22,574 nt of DNA, taken from positions 1-22,574 of the forward strand of contig JAZDJJ010000195.1 of the NCBI GenBank assembly GCA_043804035.1, given 5' to 3'. Origin of the DNA: JAZDJJ01 sp043804035 (GTDB lineage Bacteria; Bacteroidota; Bacteroidia; Palsa-948). Shown here one piece after another: positions 1-6,857 of this stretch. Within the stretch, counting starts at the first letter, position 1. Each line of letters begins with the position of its first letter. A program made the translations under genes and the position numbers. Below the pieces are notes generated by a model, which saw only the letters and a list, made by a program, of their open reading frames with translations, did no database searches and had not been told where the DNA came from.

Positions 1-131
1 TATTATCTCACCTAAATTCAAGTAACTAATGCAACTTTTCTGAATTTATTTGCTCTTCAAACTTGAATTTATTCTTCTATTTTTTGTTGATTGGAATTTA
101 ATATTTCTTGTTTGATGCATCTATGTTAGAT

Positions 132-1916
132 TTACTTCTCAGGTTTTTCATCAATGACTCCTTCATCTTCGTTATTATCATCAGGAGAAGAAACTTTAGA
201 TTTGGCATGTGTATCACTACCGGGTTTCCCTATGATTTTATAATTTCCTTTTCCGGATAATATAGAATAATAAAGTTGTATATCATTTAGTATTCTGATG
301 GCTTCTTTCAATTCAGAGTCATTACGAAGAAATGATTCCATACGCCCTTTCTGATAAAAATACCGTGAAGCGATTTCGGACTCAAGAATTTCTTTTATCT
401 CAGATTTATATTTTGTGACATCTTCTTTTTTTTCTGAAGCAATTTTTGATGATACTGTCTCGTATTCTGTCTTGATACTCTCAAAGTATTTTTCGCTTTC
501 GGTATTCTTTTTTAATTCCTCTAATGATTTTTCACTTTTCGTTGTATAAGAATATTCTTTGTTGGTAATGTAAGTAAGAAAATCTTTATACTCATCTTCA
601 GTGAGAGAAAAATCTTTTGACGGGGAGATGTGAGAATGTTTGATTCTGTATTTAGTGGAATAATCAAAAATCAGATTCTTGTCAACTAAACTTATAGTAA
701 CATTTGCATATAATCTTGGCTCCATGAAAATATCAGGGTAAATACCGCTGGCATCATAAACAATGCGGCTGTTTTTTGTTTTAAATTCACGTATCAAAGA
801 ATCAGGAATATGTATTGCTTTGCCCTCAGGATTTTTGTGGAAATAATCCATCGCTTGTATGCATCTGCCACTTGGAGTATAATATTTTGCTGTAGTAACT
901 TTCATCTGTGTTCCATAAGAAAGTTGAATAGTTTGTTGCACAAGTCCTTTGCCAAAAGTTCGTTGCCCAATGATAACACCACGGTCAAGATCCTGAATGG
1001 ATCCACTAACGATTTCGGATGCTGATGCAGAATTTTTATTTGCGAGAATTACAATAGGCATAGACGTATCCATAGGAGAATAAATCGCTTTATGGACGCG
1101 GTTCATTTCTTTTACCTTACCTTTTTGCATAACCACTTCCTGATCTTTATTTACAAAAATGTTTACTATCTCAACTGATTCTTTTAGTAATCCTCCGCTG
1201 TTATCACGTACATCAAAAATCAAAGCATGGATTTTATTTTTTTCTTTCAGTTCAAGAAAAGCATTCTTAACTTCTTTGGCAGCACCTTCGGTAAAGCCGG
1301 TGAGTTTAATATAACCAATCCCATCTCCAACAACATTATAATAAGGAACGTTTTTGATTTTTATTTCTTCCCGTACAAGTGTAATTTCAAATGGCTTTTT
1401 TTCTTCTTCTCGTTCAATGAGAACTTTTACAGATGTGCCGGCTTGTCCTTTTAGCAGTTTGCTTATATCCAATGTAGATTTTCCTTTTATGGATTTTCCA
1501 TCAATCTCTGTAATAACATCACCAGCCATCAATCCGGATTTTTGTGCAGGAAATCCTTCGTAAGGCTCGCCTATCATCACAAAATCATTTTTTTTGCGGA
1601 TGAGTGAACCAATTCCTCCATACTGCCCGGTAATCATCATTTTGTAATCCTCAATATCTGATTCGGCGTAATATTCAGTATATGGGTCAAGGGTATTAAG
1701 CATTTCATCAATTCCTTTCTTGATGAGTTTGCCCGGCTTAATATCGTCAACATAATAAGTGTTTAACTCGCGTAAGAGCGTAGCGAAAATATCTAAGTTT
1801 TTGGATAGTTCAAAGTAACTGTCAACAAACCCGAATGAAAAAAATAAAGCAACAGATATTACAAAAATAAAAAGCCACTTTTTTGTTTTCCTGAAGAGCA
1901 GTGATAGTAATTTCAT
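132..1916 (-). CDS. ctp: S41 family C-terminal processing protease (CtpA/Prc type)
   Basis: This is a 594 aa serine protease of the tail-specific (C-terminal processing) family. Such proteases trim or degrade envelope proteins, recognising the C-terminus through a PDZ domain. A single N-terminal membrane segment or uncleaved signal lies at about residues 12-30. A PDZ domain covers about 95-185, with the GQYGGIG entry motif near 97-103 and SGLMAGDVI near 127-135. The S41 core covers about 195-355. The catalytic pair reads as Ser298 in NSASASEIVSG and Lys323 in FGKGLVQQ, the same 25-residue spacing as in E. coli Prc. The region after about 360 is a charged, probably helical tail rich in Glu and Lys; its length (about 230 aa) is within what Bacteroidota members show. 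The gene stands alone, with 171 bp to the next gene. Family assignment is firm; the exact substrate is unknown. Confidence 0.95.
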   Translation of the reverse strand: MKLLSLLFRKTKKWLFIFVISVALFFSFGFVDSYFELSKNLDIFATLLRELNTYYVDDIKPGKLIKKGIDEMLNTLDPYTEYYAESDIEDYKMMITGQYGGIGSLIRKKNDFVMIGEPYEGFPAQKSGLMAGDVITEIDGKSIKGKSTLDISKLLKGQAGTSVKVLIEREEEKKPFEITLVREEIKIKNVPYYNVVGDGIGYIKLTGFTEGAAKEVKNAFLELKEKNKIHALIFDVRDNSGGLLKESVEIVNIFVNKDQEVVMQKGKVKEMNRVHKAIYSPMDTSMPIVILANKNSASASEIVSGSIQDLDRGVIIGQRTFGKGLVQQTIQLSYGTQMKVTTAKYYTPSGRCIQAMDYFHKNPEGKAIHIPDSLIREFKTKNSRIVYDASGIYPDIFMEPRLYANVTISLVDKNLIFDYSTKYRIKHSHISPSKDFSLTEDEYKDFLTYITNKEYSYTTKSEKSLEELKKNTESEKYFESIKTEYETVSSKIASEKKEDVTKYKSEIKEILESEIASRYFYQKGRMESFLRNDSELKEAIRILNDIQLYYSILSGKGNYKIIGKPGSDTHAKSKVSSPDDNNEDEGVIDEKPEK

Positions 1917-1926
1917 GTTTTTGGTA

Positions 1927-1947
1927 ATTGGTTATTGGTTATTGGTT
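1927..1947. repeat. Short tandem repeat, 3 x 7 bp, upstream of ctp
   Basis: The heptamer ATTGGTT is repeated three times without a break, ending 10-30 bp upstream of the ctp start codon. The rest of the 1917-2087 gap is AT-rich and shows no gene. It is probably a slippage-prone spacer; a regulatory role is possible but unsupported. Confidence 0.6.
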
Positions 1948-2087
1948 ATGTTTGATATGAAAGCGAGTCATTTATTTTTCAATAATTGAATGATTTTTAT
2001 TTTGATTTTGAATTTGGAATAAATGTAATGGATTTTTTTCTATGAATGCTTTGCTATTGCACATTTACAAAATGCAAAAAATCCAAA

Positions 2088-2363
2088 TTAAATTATACCA
2101 CGTTCTTTAAGAATTTTTTGATATTCATTTTTGTCAAGAGTACAATCTGCCAAAGCGATAAATTGTTTTCTTGTCAGAGCAATCTGTTTAGCCATTTGTC
2201 CAATCAGATAGTCATTTATCTCCTGATGATTATGACTAAGTTTTGTACGAATACGAGTAAGCTTTCCATTATACCAAAATTCTAATCGTATGTGGTCAGA
2301 TTTTTTTGGGGAAAACCCTTTGCGTATTAAATTGTTTTCCGTTTTTTTTGAATCTAACACCAT
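2088..2363 (-). CDS. Small HicA-like protein of unknown function
   Basis: This 91 aa protein begins MVLDSKKTENNLIRKGF. The longer reading from a TTG at 2375 is less likely: the ATG at 2363 lies one base past the upstream stop, with AGG a few bases before it (AGGTAATATG). The pattern of an N-terminal helix ending in RKGF, then a KSDHIRLEFWYNG strand pair, IRTKLSH, and a C-terminal helical stretch (residues about 60-91) resembles the small HicA/YcfA-type double-stranded RNA-binding fold, where a His in the second strand is important. I infer this resemblance from pattern only. It is translationally coupled to the 298 aa gene before it, so the two proteins probably act together. A toxin role is possible but not shown. 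Confidence 0.65.
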   Translation of the reverse strand: MVLDSKKTENNLIRKGFSPKKSDHIRLEFWYNGKLTRIRTKLSHNHQEINDYLIGQMAKQIALTRKQFIALADCTLDKNEYQKILKERGII

Positions 2364-2364
2364 A

Positions 2365-3261
2365 TTACCTGACAATATAATTCATGTATGATTTTATTTG
2401 TTTAACATCATCTGTTAATTTATCATTTGACAATTCATTATATCGTTTATATATATAATCAAATTCTTCGCTAAACATTTTTTCTGCTTCATCGGAATTT
2501 TCGCCATAAGCATATATCCCTAAAAATTCATTTTCAATCTGAACTTTCTCATCAATAATGTCCATTCTGGAGTATAGAGGAAATTTTAATTTGTATGTTT
2601 TATCTCCCGCAATAATTATTTCAGGGGCAAATTCTACATTAGAATATTTTTTGTCAAATAATTGCAAAACATTAGGTTTAAATTTCCCTTCTGTAATTTC
2701 TACTTTAGCAAGTTGAATATGTTTTTTTGGTATAACTTTTTCTTCTTTAGCAGATTTTATATCCAAAAGAATTTTGTTTTTTATATCGGGTTTGAATGGA
2801 GATATTTTATACGTTGATTTTTTATTATCTGATATTGTTACAGGTGTATTGCCGAAACCATTTACAAAAGTGTATAAAGAATCCGTAATATATTTTCTTG
2901 GAGCAGGATCTATATATCGTTCTTTTAATTTTATATAATCTCCATTATGAGATATATCCATTAGTTCACTAAATTTTTCTAAAGTTTCTTCTCTTTGTTT
3001 TTTTACATCTTCTATCAAATTAGTTTGTATGTGGGGAGAAAAAATATAGGAAGGGACCGCACTGGATTTTTCAAAAGAAACAAATTCTAATTTAAAATCA
3101 TTCAAATCAATTCCTTCTTTGTTTGATAAATCATAACGGGCAATATCTAAAATAAGAGATTGTAAATTTTTAGAAATGGAAATCAGATAATCAATAGGAA
3201 GTGTGTGATATTTCCCAATCTCTCCTCCTATTTTGAGGGTTATTTTTTTAATTTTTTTCAT
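2365..3261 (-). CDS. Conserved protein of unknown function, partner of the HicA-like protein
   Basis: This 298 aa protein has no signal peptide or membrane segment, so it is probably cytoplasmic. I do not recognise a named family. The N-terminus (KITLKIGGEIGKYHTLPIDYL) is followed by a helix (ISKNLQSLILDIARYD) and a strand pair around 53-70. The C-terminus (about 245-295) has an acidic helical stretch, GENSDEAEKMFSEEFDYIYK, then KLTDDVKQIKSYM. My impression is that 280-300 aa proteins with this kind of N-terminal strand-helix unit and acidic C-terminal tail occur in several phyla next to a small HicA-like gene, which is the arrangement here. The next gene starts one base past the stop. An antitoxin-like or substrate-binding role is only inference. 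A promoter-like TAAGTTTG lies just upstream. Confidence 0.8.
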   Translation of the reverse strand: MKKIKKITLKIGGEIGKYHTLPIDYLISISKNLQSLILDIARYDLSNKEGIDLNDFKLEFVSFEKSSAVPSYIFSPHIQTNLIEDVKKQREETLEKFSELMDISHNGDYIKLKERYIDPAPRKYITDSLYTFVNGFGNTPVTISDNKKSTYKISPFKPDIKNKILLDIKSAKEEKVIPKKHIQLAKVEITEGKFKPNVLQLFDKKYSNVEFAPEIIIAGDKTYKLKFPLYSRMDIIDEKVQIENEFLGIYAYGENSDEAEKMFSEEFDYIYKRYNELSNDKLTDDVKQIKSYMNYIVR

Positions 3262-3282
3262 TGGGAAGTGTAAAGATAATTA

Positions 3283-3299
3283 CAAACTTACATAAAATT
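3283..3299 (-). promoter_or_regulatory. Putative Bacteroidota -7 box upstream of the 298 aa gene
   Basis: Read on the minus strand, this is AATTTTATGTAAGTTTG. Its last eight bases fit the Bacteroidota TAnnTTTG -7 consensus and would give a leader of about 14 nt. No clear -33 TTTG is seen. The -33 region falls at the junction with the MITE at 3315. Sixteen of 17 bases match the region upstream of the M1 peptidase (10102-10118). Confidence 0.4.
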
Positions 3300-3314
3300 C
3301 TTCGCTACTGTCGG

Positions 3315-3479
3315 GGGGTGTATGTCAAAACTCACTTTTTTACATACATCCAAAAATTACATAGAACACGGATGACACTGATACGACTGATTTACGCTGA
3401 TAAAAAATCCGTGATAATCCGTTTAATCCGCGTCATCCGTGTTCTAGTTTTTTTTCATGTGAGTTTTGACATACACCCC
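3315..3479. mobile_element. 165-bp MITE-like element with 21-bp terminal inverted repeats
   Basis: Perfect 21-bp terminal inverted repeats lie at 3315-3335 (starts GGGGTGTATGTCAAAACTC) and 3459-3479. They are flanked on both sides by TGTCGG, a likely 6-bp target duplication. Inside is a second perfect 15-bp inverted repeat, TAGAACACGGATGAC at 3362-3376 and its complement at 3432-3446. No transposase or credible reading frame is present, so it would need a transposase acting in trans. The nested structure may mean an older element sits inside a newer one. It fills most of the gap between the 298 aa gene and yidD. Confidence 0.75.
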
Positions 3480-3523
3480 TGTCGGGCAGATTGCTTTCAT
3501 TTTGCCATTAACCATTATTAATT

Positions 3524-3745
3524 TTAAGGAATCGGATCATATCCATGTCCTCCCCATGGATGACAGGAACAAATTCTTTTTATGGTGAGCCAACTGCCTT
3601 TTAATGCGCCATATTTTTTTATTGCATCCATCCCATATTGAGAACATGTTGGCTGATATCTGCATGATTGCCCGATGAAAAGCGAAAGAGTCATTTTGTA
3701 TGAGCGAATCACTCCAATTAAAATTATACTTAACAGTTTATTCAT
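3524..3745 (-). CDS. yidD: Membrane protein insertion efficiency factor YidD
   Basis: This 73 aa protein belongs to the YidD family (formerly alpha-hemolysin-like), which assists the YidC insertase at the inner membrane. The conserved cysteines and the family signature are visible: CRYQPTCSQY at residues 28-37, a basic helix AIKKYGALKGSW at 41-52, and the C-terminal CHPWGGHGYDPIP at 61-73. The N-terminal helix (about 1-24) is amphipathic. The length is normal. It follows rnpA by 27 bp, the usual partner order, and is the last gene of the run that starts with the holin-like gene. Confidence 0.95.
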   Translation of the reverse strand: MNKLLSIILIGVIRSYKMTLSLFIGQSCRYQPTCSQYGMDAIKKYGALKGSWLTIKRICSCHPWGGHGYDPIP

Positions 3746-3772
3746 TAAAAAAATATCGGGTAAGATTTTATA

Positions 3773-4171
3773 TCAGCAATTAAAATTAGTAATAATTTCT
3801 GATTTGAATTTTTCCAGCAAGAGGAAGAGTTTTTTTTCTATTTCTATAAAAGAGATTTCTTTTTTTGAAGAATATATTATCATCATTGCAATTCCACAAT
3901 TTTTATTTTTTAAAACTTCATAGAAAGAATGTTTATTCAACCGGAATGCTTCTCTCATCCTTCTTCTAATCCGGTTTCTGTCTGATGCTTTATGGAATAT
4001 TTTTTTTGGAACAGAAAACGATGTTTGCAATGGAACATCAAAAGGCAATGTAATTGGCATCCAAATTATTTTTATCGGAAAAACAAAAATTTCTTTCCCC
4101 GTTAAAAAAAGATGTTCAATTATTTTTTTATTTGCCAACCGTTCTTTTTTCCTGAAAGCAAATCGTTTCAT
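3773..4171 (-). CDS. rnpA: Ribonuclease P protein component
   Basis: This 132 aa basic protein binds the RNase P RNA and aids 5' maturation of tRNA precursors. The signature KASDRNRIRRRMREAFRL is at 61-78, with the RNR motif at 65-67, and the family's early FRKKERL is at 7-13. Its start codon follows the stop of the PorP/SprF-like gene with one base between (TGA G ATG), so translation is probably coupled. The usual upstream neighbour, rpmH, is absent; here rnpA and yidD sit behind type IX secretion genes. Confidence 0.95.
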   Translation of the reverse strand: MKRFAFRKKERLANKKIIEHLFLTGKEIFVFPIKIIWMPITLPFDVPLQTSFSVPKKIFHKASDRNRIRRRMREAFRLNKHSFYEVLKNKNCGIAMMIIYSSKKEISFIEIEKKLFLLLEKFKSEIITNFNC

Positions 4172-4172
4172 C

Positions 4173-5192
4173 TCAAAACATATTGTTGTATTTCTGACGT
4201 TTAAATTCTTTGTTCATGTATTTACCTTTTTTGTCTTGTCCAAGATTAGAACTCCAGATAATCATAATTTCATGCGAACCGCTTTGAAAAGAACGAAGCG
4301 GAGAGATAACCAAATCGTAAGAATAACCAAGTTGAAAATTTTCCTTAAAAGAAACGCCTGTATGCAAAGCAAATGCATCGTGAAAACGAAACGAGAATCC
4401 TCCAAAAACTTTTTGCTTATAGTGAAGCCGTAGGTTGTAATCAATGTTCATTGGATTTGCCTTGACATACATTATCTGCAAGGAATTTTCCCATATCCAC
4501 TCTGGCTGCCCTGACCAATTGTATCCCATGGAGCCATATATATGAGGTACCATCTGAATTTGTGTTTTATGAAGGAGGTCATCTTTCGGAAAAAAATTTA
4601 TGGTTGCTTCCCGCAGGTTCAATATGCTGAGTCCGAGATGAAAACGGTCGTTGTAAAAGTAAGCGCCTGCGCTGGCATCATAAACGGTTGATTCCATCTG
4701 AACAGATTTGTCAATAGAGGGATCTATCGGAATGTGAAGTGTGATCAGAGAAGGGTCAACTTGATAAGTAATACGGTTTCCTGCAATCCCCAGTGATAAT
4801 TCCACATCATCAAACCATACATGATAAGCGTATGATAAAGAAATGTTTGTTCTTGAAGTTGGACCTGTTTTATCAGAGAATATCATTGCTCCCAAACCCA
4901 TCACTCCTTTTGCAAACCTACTGTTTATAGAAAAAGTTTCTGTAACCGGTGCCGACTCAAAACCAACCCATTGATTGCGGTAATTCAAACGTGCATCAAT
5001 CAATTTTTTTGTTCCGGTAACACCGGGATTTAGCATAATGTTATTGGATTTGAACTGAGTGTAATAAGGAAGTTGTTGTGCAAAAGCCAATCCAACGTTT
5101 TTTTCTGAGGGAAGAAAAATATTGTGAAATAAAAAATGTAAAATACAAATCAGGAATCCTTTTTTTCTATTTAATAATTTTAGCATCCTCAT
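4173..5192 (-). CDS. PorP/SprF family type IX secretion outer-membrane protein
   Basis: This 339 aa predicted outer-membrane beta-barrel carries the PorP/SprF hallmarks after the signal peptide: YTQFKSNNIMLNPGVTG at 44-60 and RNQWVGFESAPVT at 72-84. The signal peptide is long (hydrophobic 12-28, likely cleavage near AFA-QQ at 38-39), so a start at Met3 is equally possible. In this family, SprF-like proteins are dedicated partners needed to secrete or attach cargo that carries the type B (gliding-motility-associated) C-terminal domain. The gene 42 bp upstream encodes exactly such a cargo, so the two probably form a cargo-partner pair. It is followed directly by rnpA. Confidence 0.92.
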   Translation of the reverse strand: MRMLKLLNRKKGFLICILHFLFHNIFLPSEKNVGLAFAQQLPYYTQFKSNNIMLNPGVTGTKKLIDARLNYRNQWVGFESAPVTETFSINSRFAKGVMGLGAMIFSDKTGPTSRTNISLSYAYHVWFDDVELSLGIAGNRITYQVDPSLITLHIPIDPSIDKSVQMESTVYDASAGAYFYNDRFHLGLSILNLREATINFFPKDDLLHKTQIQMVPHIYGSMGYNWSGQPEWIWENSLQIMYVKANPMNIDYNLRLHYKQKVFGGFSFRFHDAFALHTGVSFKENFQLGYSYDLVISPLRSFQSGSHEIMIIWSSNLGQDKKGKYMNKEFKRQKYNNMF

Positions 5193-5234
5193 GTTTTTTT
5201 TTATTCTTTTTGGTAAAATGAATGATGGTGGTTT

Positions 5235-6089
5235 TTATCTGATTATTGTTACTGCGCCTTTAATTTTTTCTTTACCTTCTATTCCTGTGTCAATAATATA
5301 ATAATAGGTTGCCGCAGGAAGTTCCGCATCTTTTATCTTTCCCGTCCAGTTATTCAAATACGGAGATGCTATATACACAAGTTTTCCATTTCTGTTGTAA
5401 ATTTCCATTTTATTTTTCGGATACATTCCGAGGTTGCCAATATACCAGGAATCATTCACTCCATCTTCGTTAGGCGTAAAAGTATTATATATAATTAATG
5501 TATTGCCGGGAATTACAAATACGATTACAGTATCGTAATTTAAGCATCCATTTCCATTTTGTCCTGCTACATAGTAAGTAGTTGTGGAGTTAGGTTCTGC
5601 AACAGGATTTGCAGTATTCTGCAAAAGTAATCCGTTAGCAGGGTGCCAGTTATAAATTACTGCTCCGCTTCCTTGCAAAACCGTACTAGAGCCCTGCATG
5701 ATGGTTACATCCGCTCCGGCAGAAACGATGGGTTTAGAATAATTAGTTACATACACCACATCGGATATAGAATCTCCTGTTGCATCAGTAACTTGAAGGA
5801 CATAACTTGTTGGTGTAGTTGGAGAAACTTTTGGATTAGGAATATTAGGATTACTAATGTTAGTTGCCGGCGACCATGAATATGTATAGGGCGAAGTTCC
5901 TCCTGCGGCAGCGGGAGTTCCTCCAATAGTTACACCATCGCTAGGACAGTTACCTGTATCAGGTCCGGCATTTGCGCTGAGTGAAGTTTGTGCAAAAGAT
6001 TGCAGATTGTAAATTGAAAAATACAAAAAATAAATTAGCAAAATCCGAAACATGAAATCCGAAACCTGAAAATTAGTTTTCATATTCAT
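5235..6089 (-). CDS. Secreted protein with type B T9SS C-terminal domain (gliding-motility-associated type)
   Basis: This 284 aa secreted protein has a signal peptide (hydrophobic about 12-28, likely cleavage after SFA at 31-33). Two Ig/PKD-like modules follow at about 35-117 and 120-193 (SPYTYSWSP and VIYNWHP are the typical core strands). The C-terminal domain from about 197 starts with FTPNEDGVND at 204-213, the type B sorting domain (CHU_C / gliding motility-associated C-terminal). This is small for a cargo of the family, so it may be a surface adhesion or structural unit and not an enzyme. The start overlaps the end of the holin-like gene by 17 bp; Met3 (6083) and Met13 are other candidates. 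The PorP/SprF-like partner follows. Confidence 0.9.
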   Translation of the reverse strand: MNMKTNFQVSDFMFRILLIYFLYFSIYNLQSFAQTSLSANAGPDTGNCPSDGVTIGGTPAAAGGTSPYTYSWSPATNISNPNIPNPKVSPTTPTSYVLQVTDATGDSISDVVYVTNYSKPIVSAGADVTIMQGSSTVLQGSGAVIYNWHPANGLLLQNTANPVAEPNSTTTYYVAGQNGNGCLNYDTVIVFVIPGNTLIIYNTFTPNEDGVNDSWYIGNLGMYPKNKMEIYNRNGKLVYIASPYLNNWTGKIKDAELPAATYYYIIDTGIEGKEKIKGAVTIIR

Positions 6090-6426
6090 CTCTTTTTTTT
6101 ATTGTGTTAAAAATTCCCTGAACAATCCACATCACAATACTAAACCACAATGCACACCATAATCCATTCACTTCAAATCCGTCTATAAGTTTATCGGCAA
6201 GAAGAATAAGTAAAACATTTATGACCAGCAAAAATAATCCAAAACTAAAAATAACGATGGGAAAAGAAAGAAGTATCATTAGCGGTTTGACGATAGTATT
6301 TAATATTCCGAGCACCACTGCAACAATAACTCCTGTGAAAAATGTATCAACATATACGCCCGGTAAAATATATGCAGTAATCAATACTGCAAGTGTTGTG
6401 ATGATAAGGTTAATGATAAAATTCAT
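6073..6426 (-). CDS. Phage holin family / YvlD-like small membrane protein
   Basis: This 117 aa protein is almost entirely membrane: hydrophobic segments at about 4-20, 28-50, 53-79 and 89-108. The pattern AYILPGVYVDTF, GILNTIVKPLMILLSFPI and ADKLIDGFEVNG is typical of the Phage_holin_4_2 / YvlD family. These occur as single chromosomal genes in many bacteria; despite the family name there is no phage context here and the function is unknown. It is the first gene of the five-gene run. A TATCTTTG box lies only 5 bp before the ATG (6432-6439), which would give a leaderless message if used. Confidence 0.88.
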   Translation of the reverse strand: MNFIINLIITTLAVLITAYILPGVYVDTFFTGVIVAVVLGILNTIVKPLMILLSFPIVIFSFGLFLLVINVLLILLADKLIDGFEVNGLWCALWFSIVMWIVQGIFNTIKKRDEYEN

Positions 6427-6547
6427 TTCGGCAAAGATAAAAGGAAAGATGTGACTTCTTTATACGAGCAGGGAAAATTGAATGATAAATATAAACGCAT
6501 TTCTTTTCGTTTATTTTACTTCGTTGTTCATTATTCATAAATCCTGC

Positions 6548-6570
6548 CCCCGGATTCATTTCGGGGTTTT
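6548..6570. other. Small hairpin followed by T4 on the plus strand
   Basis: CCCCG and CGGGG are separated by nine bases and followed by TTTT. On the plus strand this looks like a weak intrinsic terminator, but no plus-strand gene ends here. The rest of 6427-6648 shows no gene. Confidence 0.3.
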
Positions 6571-6648
6571 CTCATATTTGAGGTTCCTGAAATAGATGTT
6601 CGTTATTCTGTTTTTTCATGCAATTACCTGCCGATATGAAGAAGTTAC

Positions 6649-6753
6649 CGTCAACCTTATCCGAGCATTGAGTAACTTTCCCCGGGCATCCGGTAACCTT
6701 CCCCGGGCATTCAGGAAACTTCCCCGGGCATTGGGGAACCTTGCTCAATCATC
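6649..6753. repeat. 21-bp satellite, five units, first array
   Basis: Five units of exactly 21 bp start at 6649, 6670, 6691, 6712 and 6733. The three inner units share TTCCCCGGGCAT; the outer two are degenerate. Read on the plus strand the array is open and would give heptapeptides such as SNFPRAS and GNLPRAF, but no signal peptide or known domain is present. It lies between the 3' end of the M1 peptidase gene and the start of the holin-like gene. The region 6754-6857 is AT-rich with no gene. Confidence 0.75.
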
Positions 6754-6857
6754 GGAAAAACATCAAAATATGCAAAATCAGAAGAATTTTAAAAAAAACA
6801 TAACTTATATGTTTTTTGTTTTGATGTTTTTGTATAATTTCCCTATTGAGTAGTTTT

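Noticed and set aside
3261..3521. 86 aa plus-strand reading frame between the 298 aa gene and yidD
   Set aside because: It is made almost entirely of the 165-bp inverted-repeat element; the peptide has no domain and is explained by the palindrome.
6073..6426. Prophage or lysis cassette suggested by the holin family name
   Set aside because: No endolysin, structural or integrase gene is nearby, and this family is widespread as single chromosomal genes of unknown function.
6548..6570. Intrinsic terminator for the M1 peptidase gene
   Set aside because: The T run lies on the plus-strand side, whereas the peptidase is read on the minus strand.
6596..6853. Protein of NLPRA-type heptapeptide repeats on the plus strand
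   Set aside because: Same reason: the open frame follows from a 21-bp repeat. It opposes both neighbours, and the sequence outside the array is low-complexity and AT-rich.
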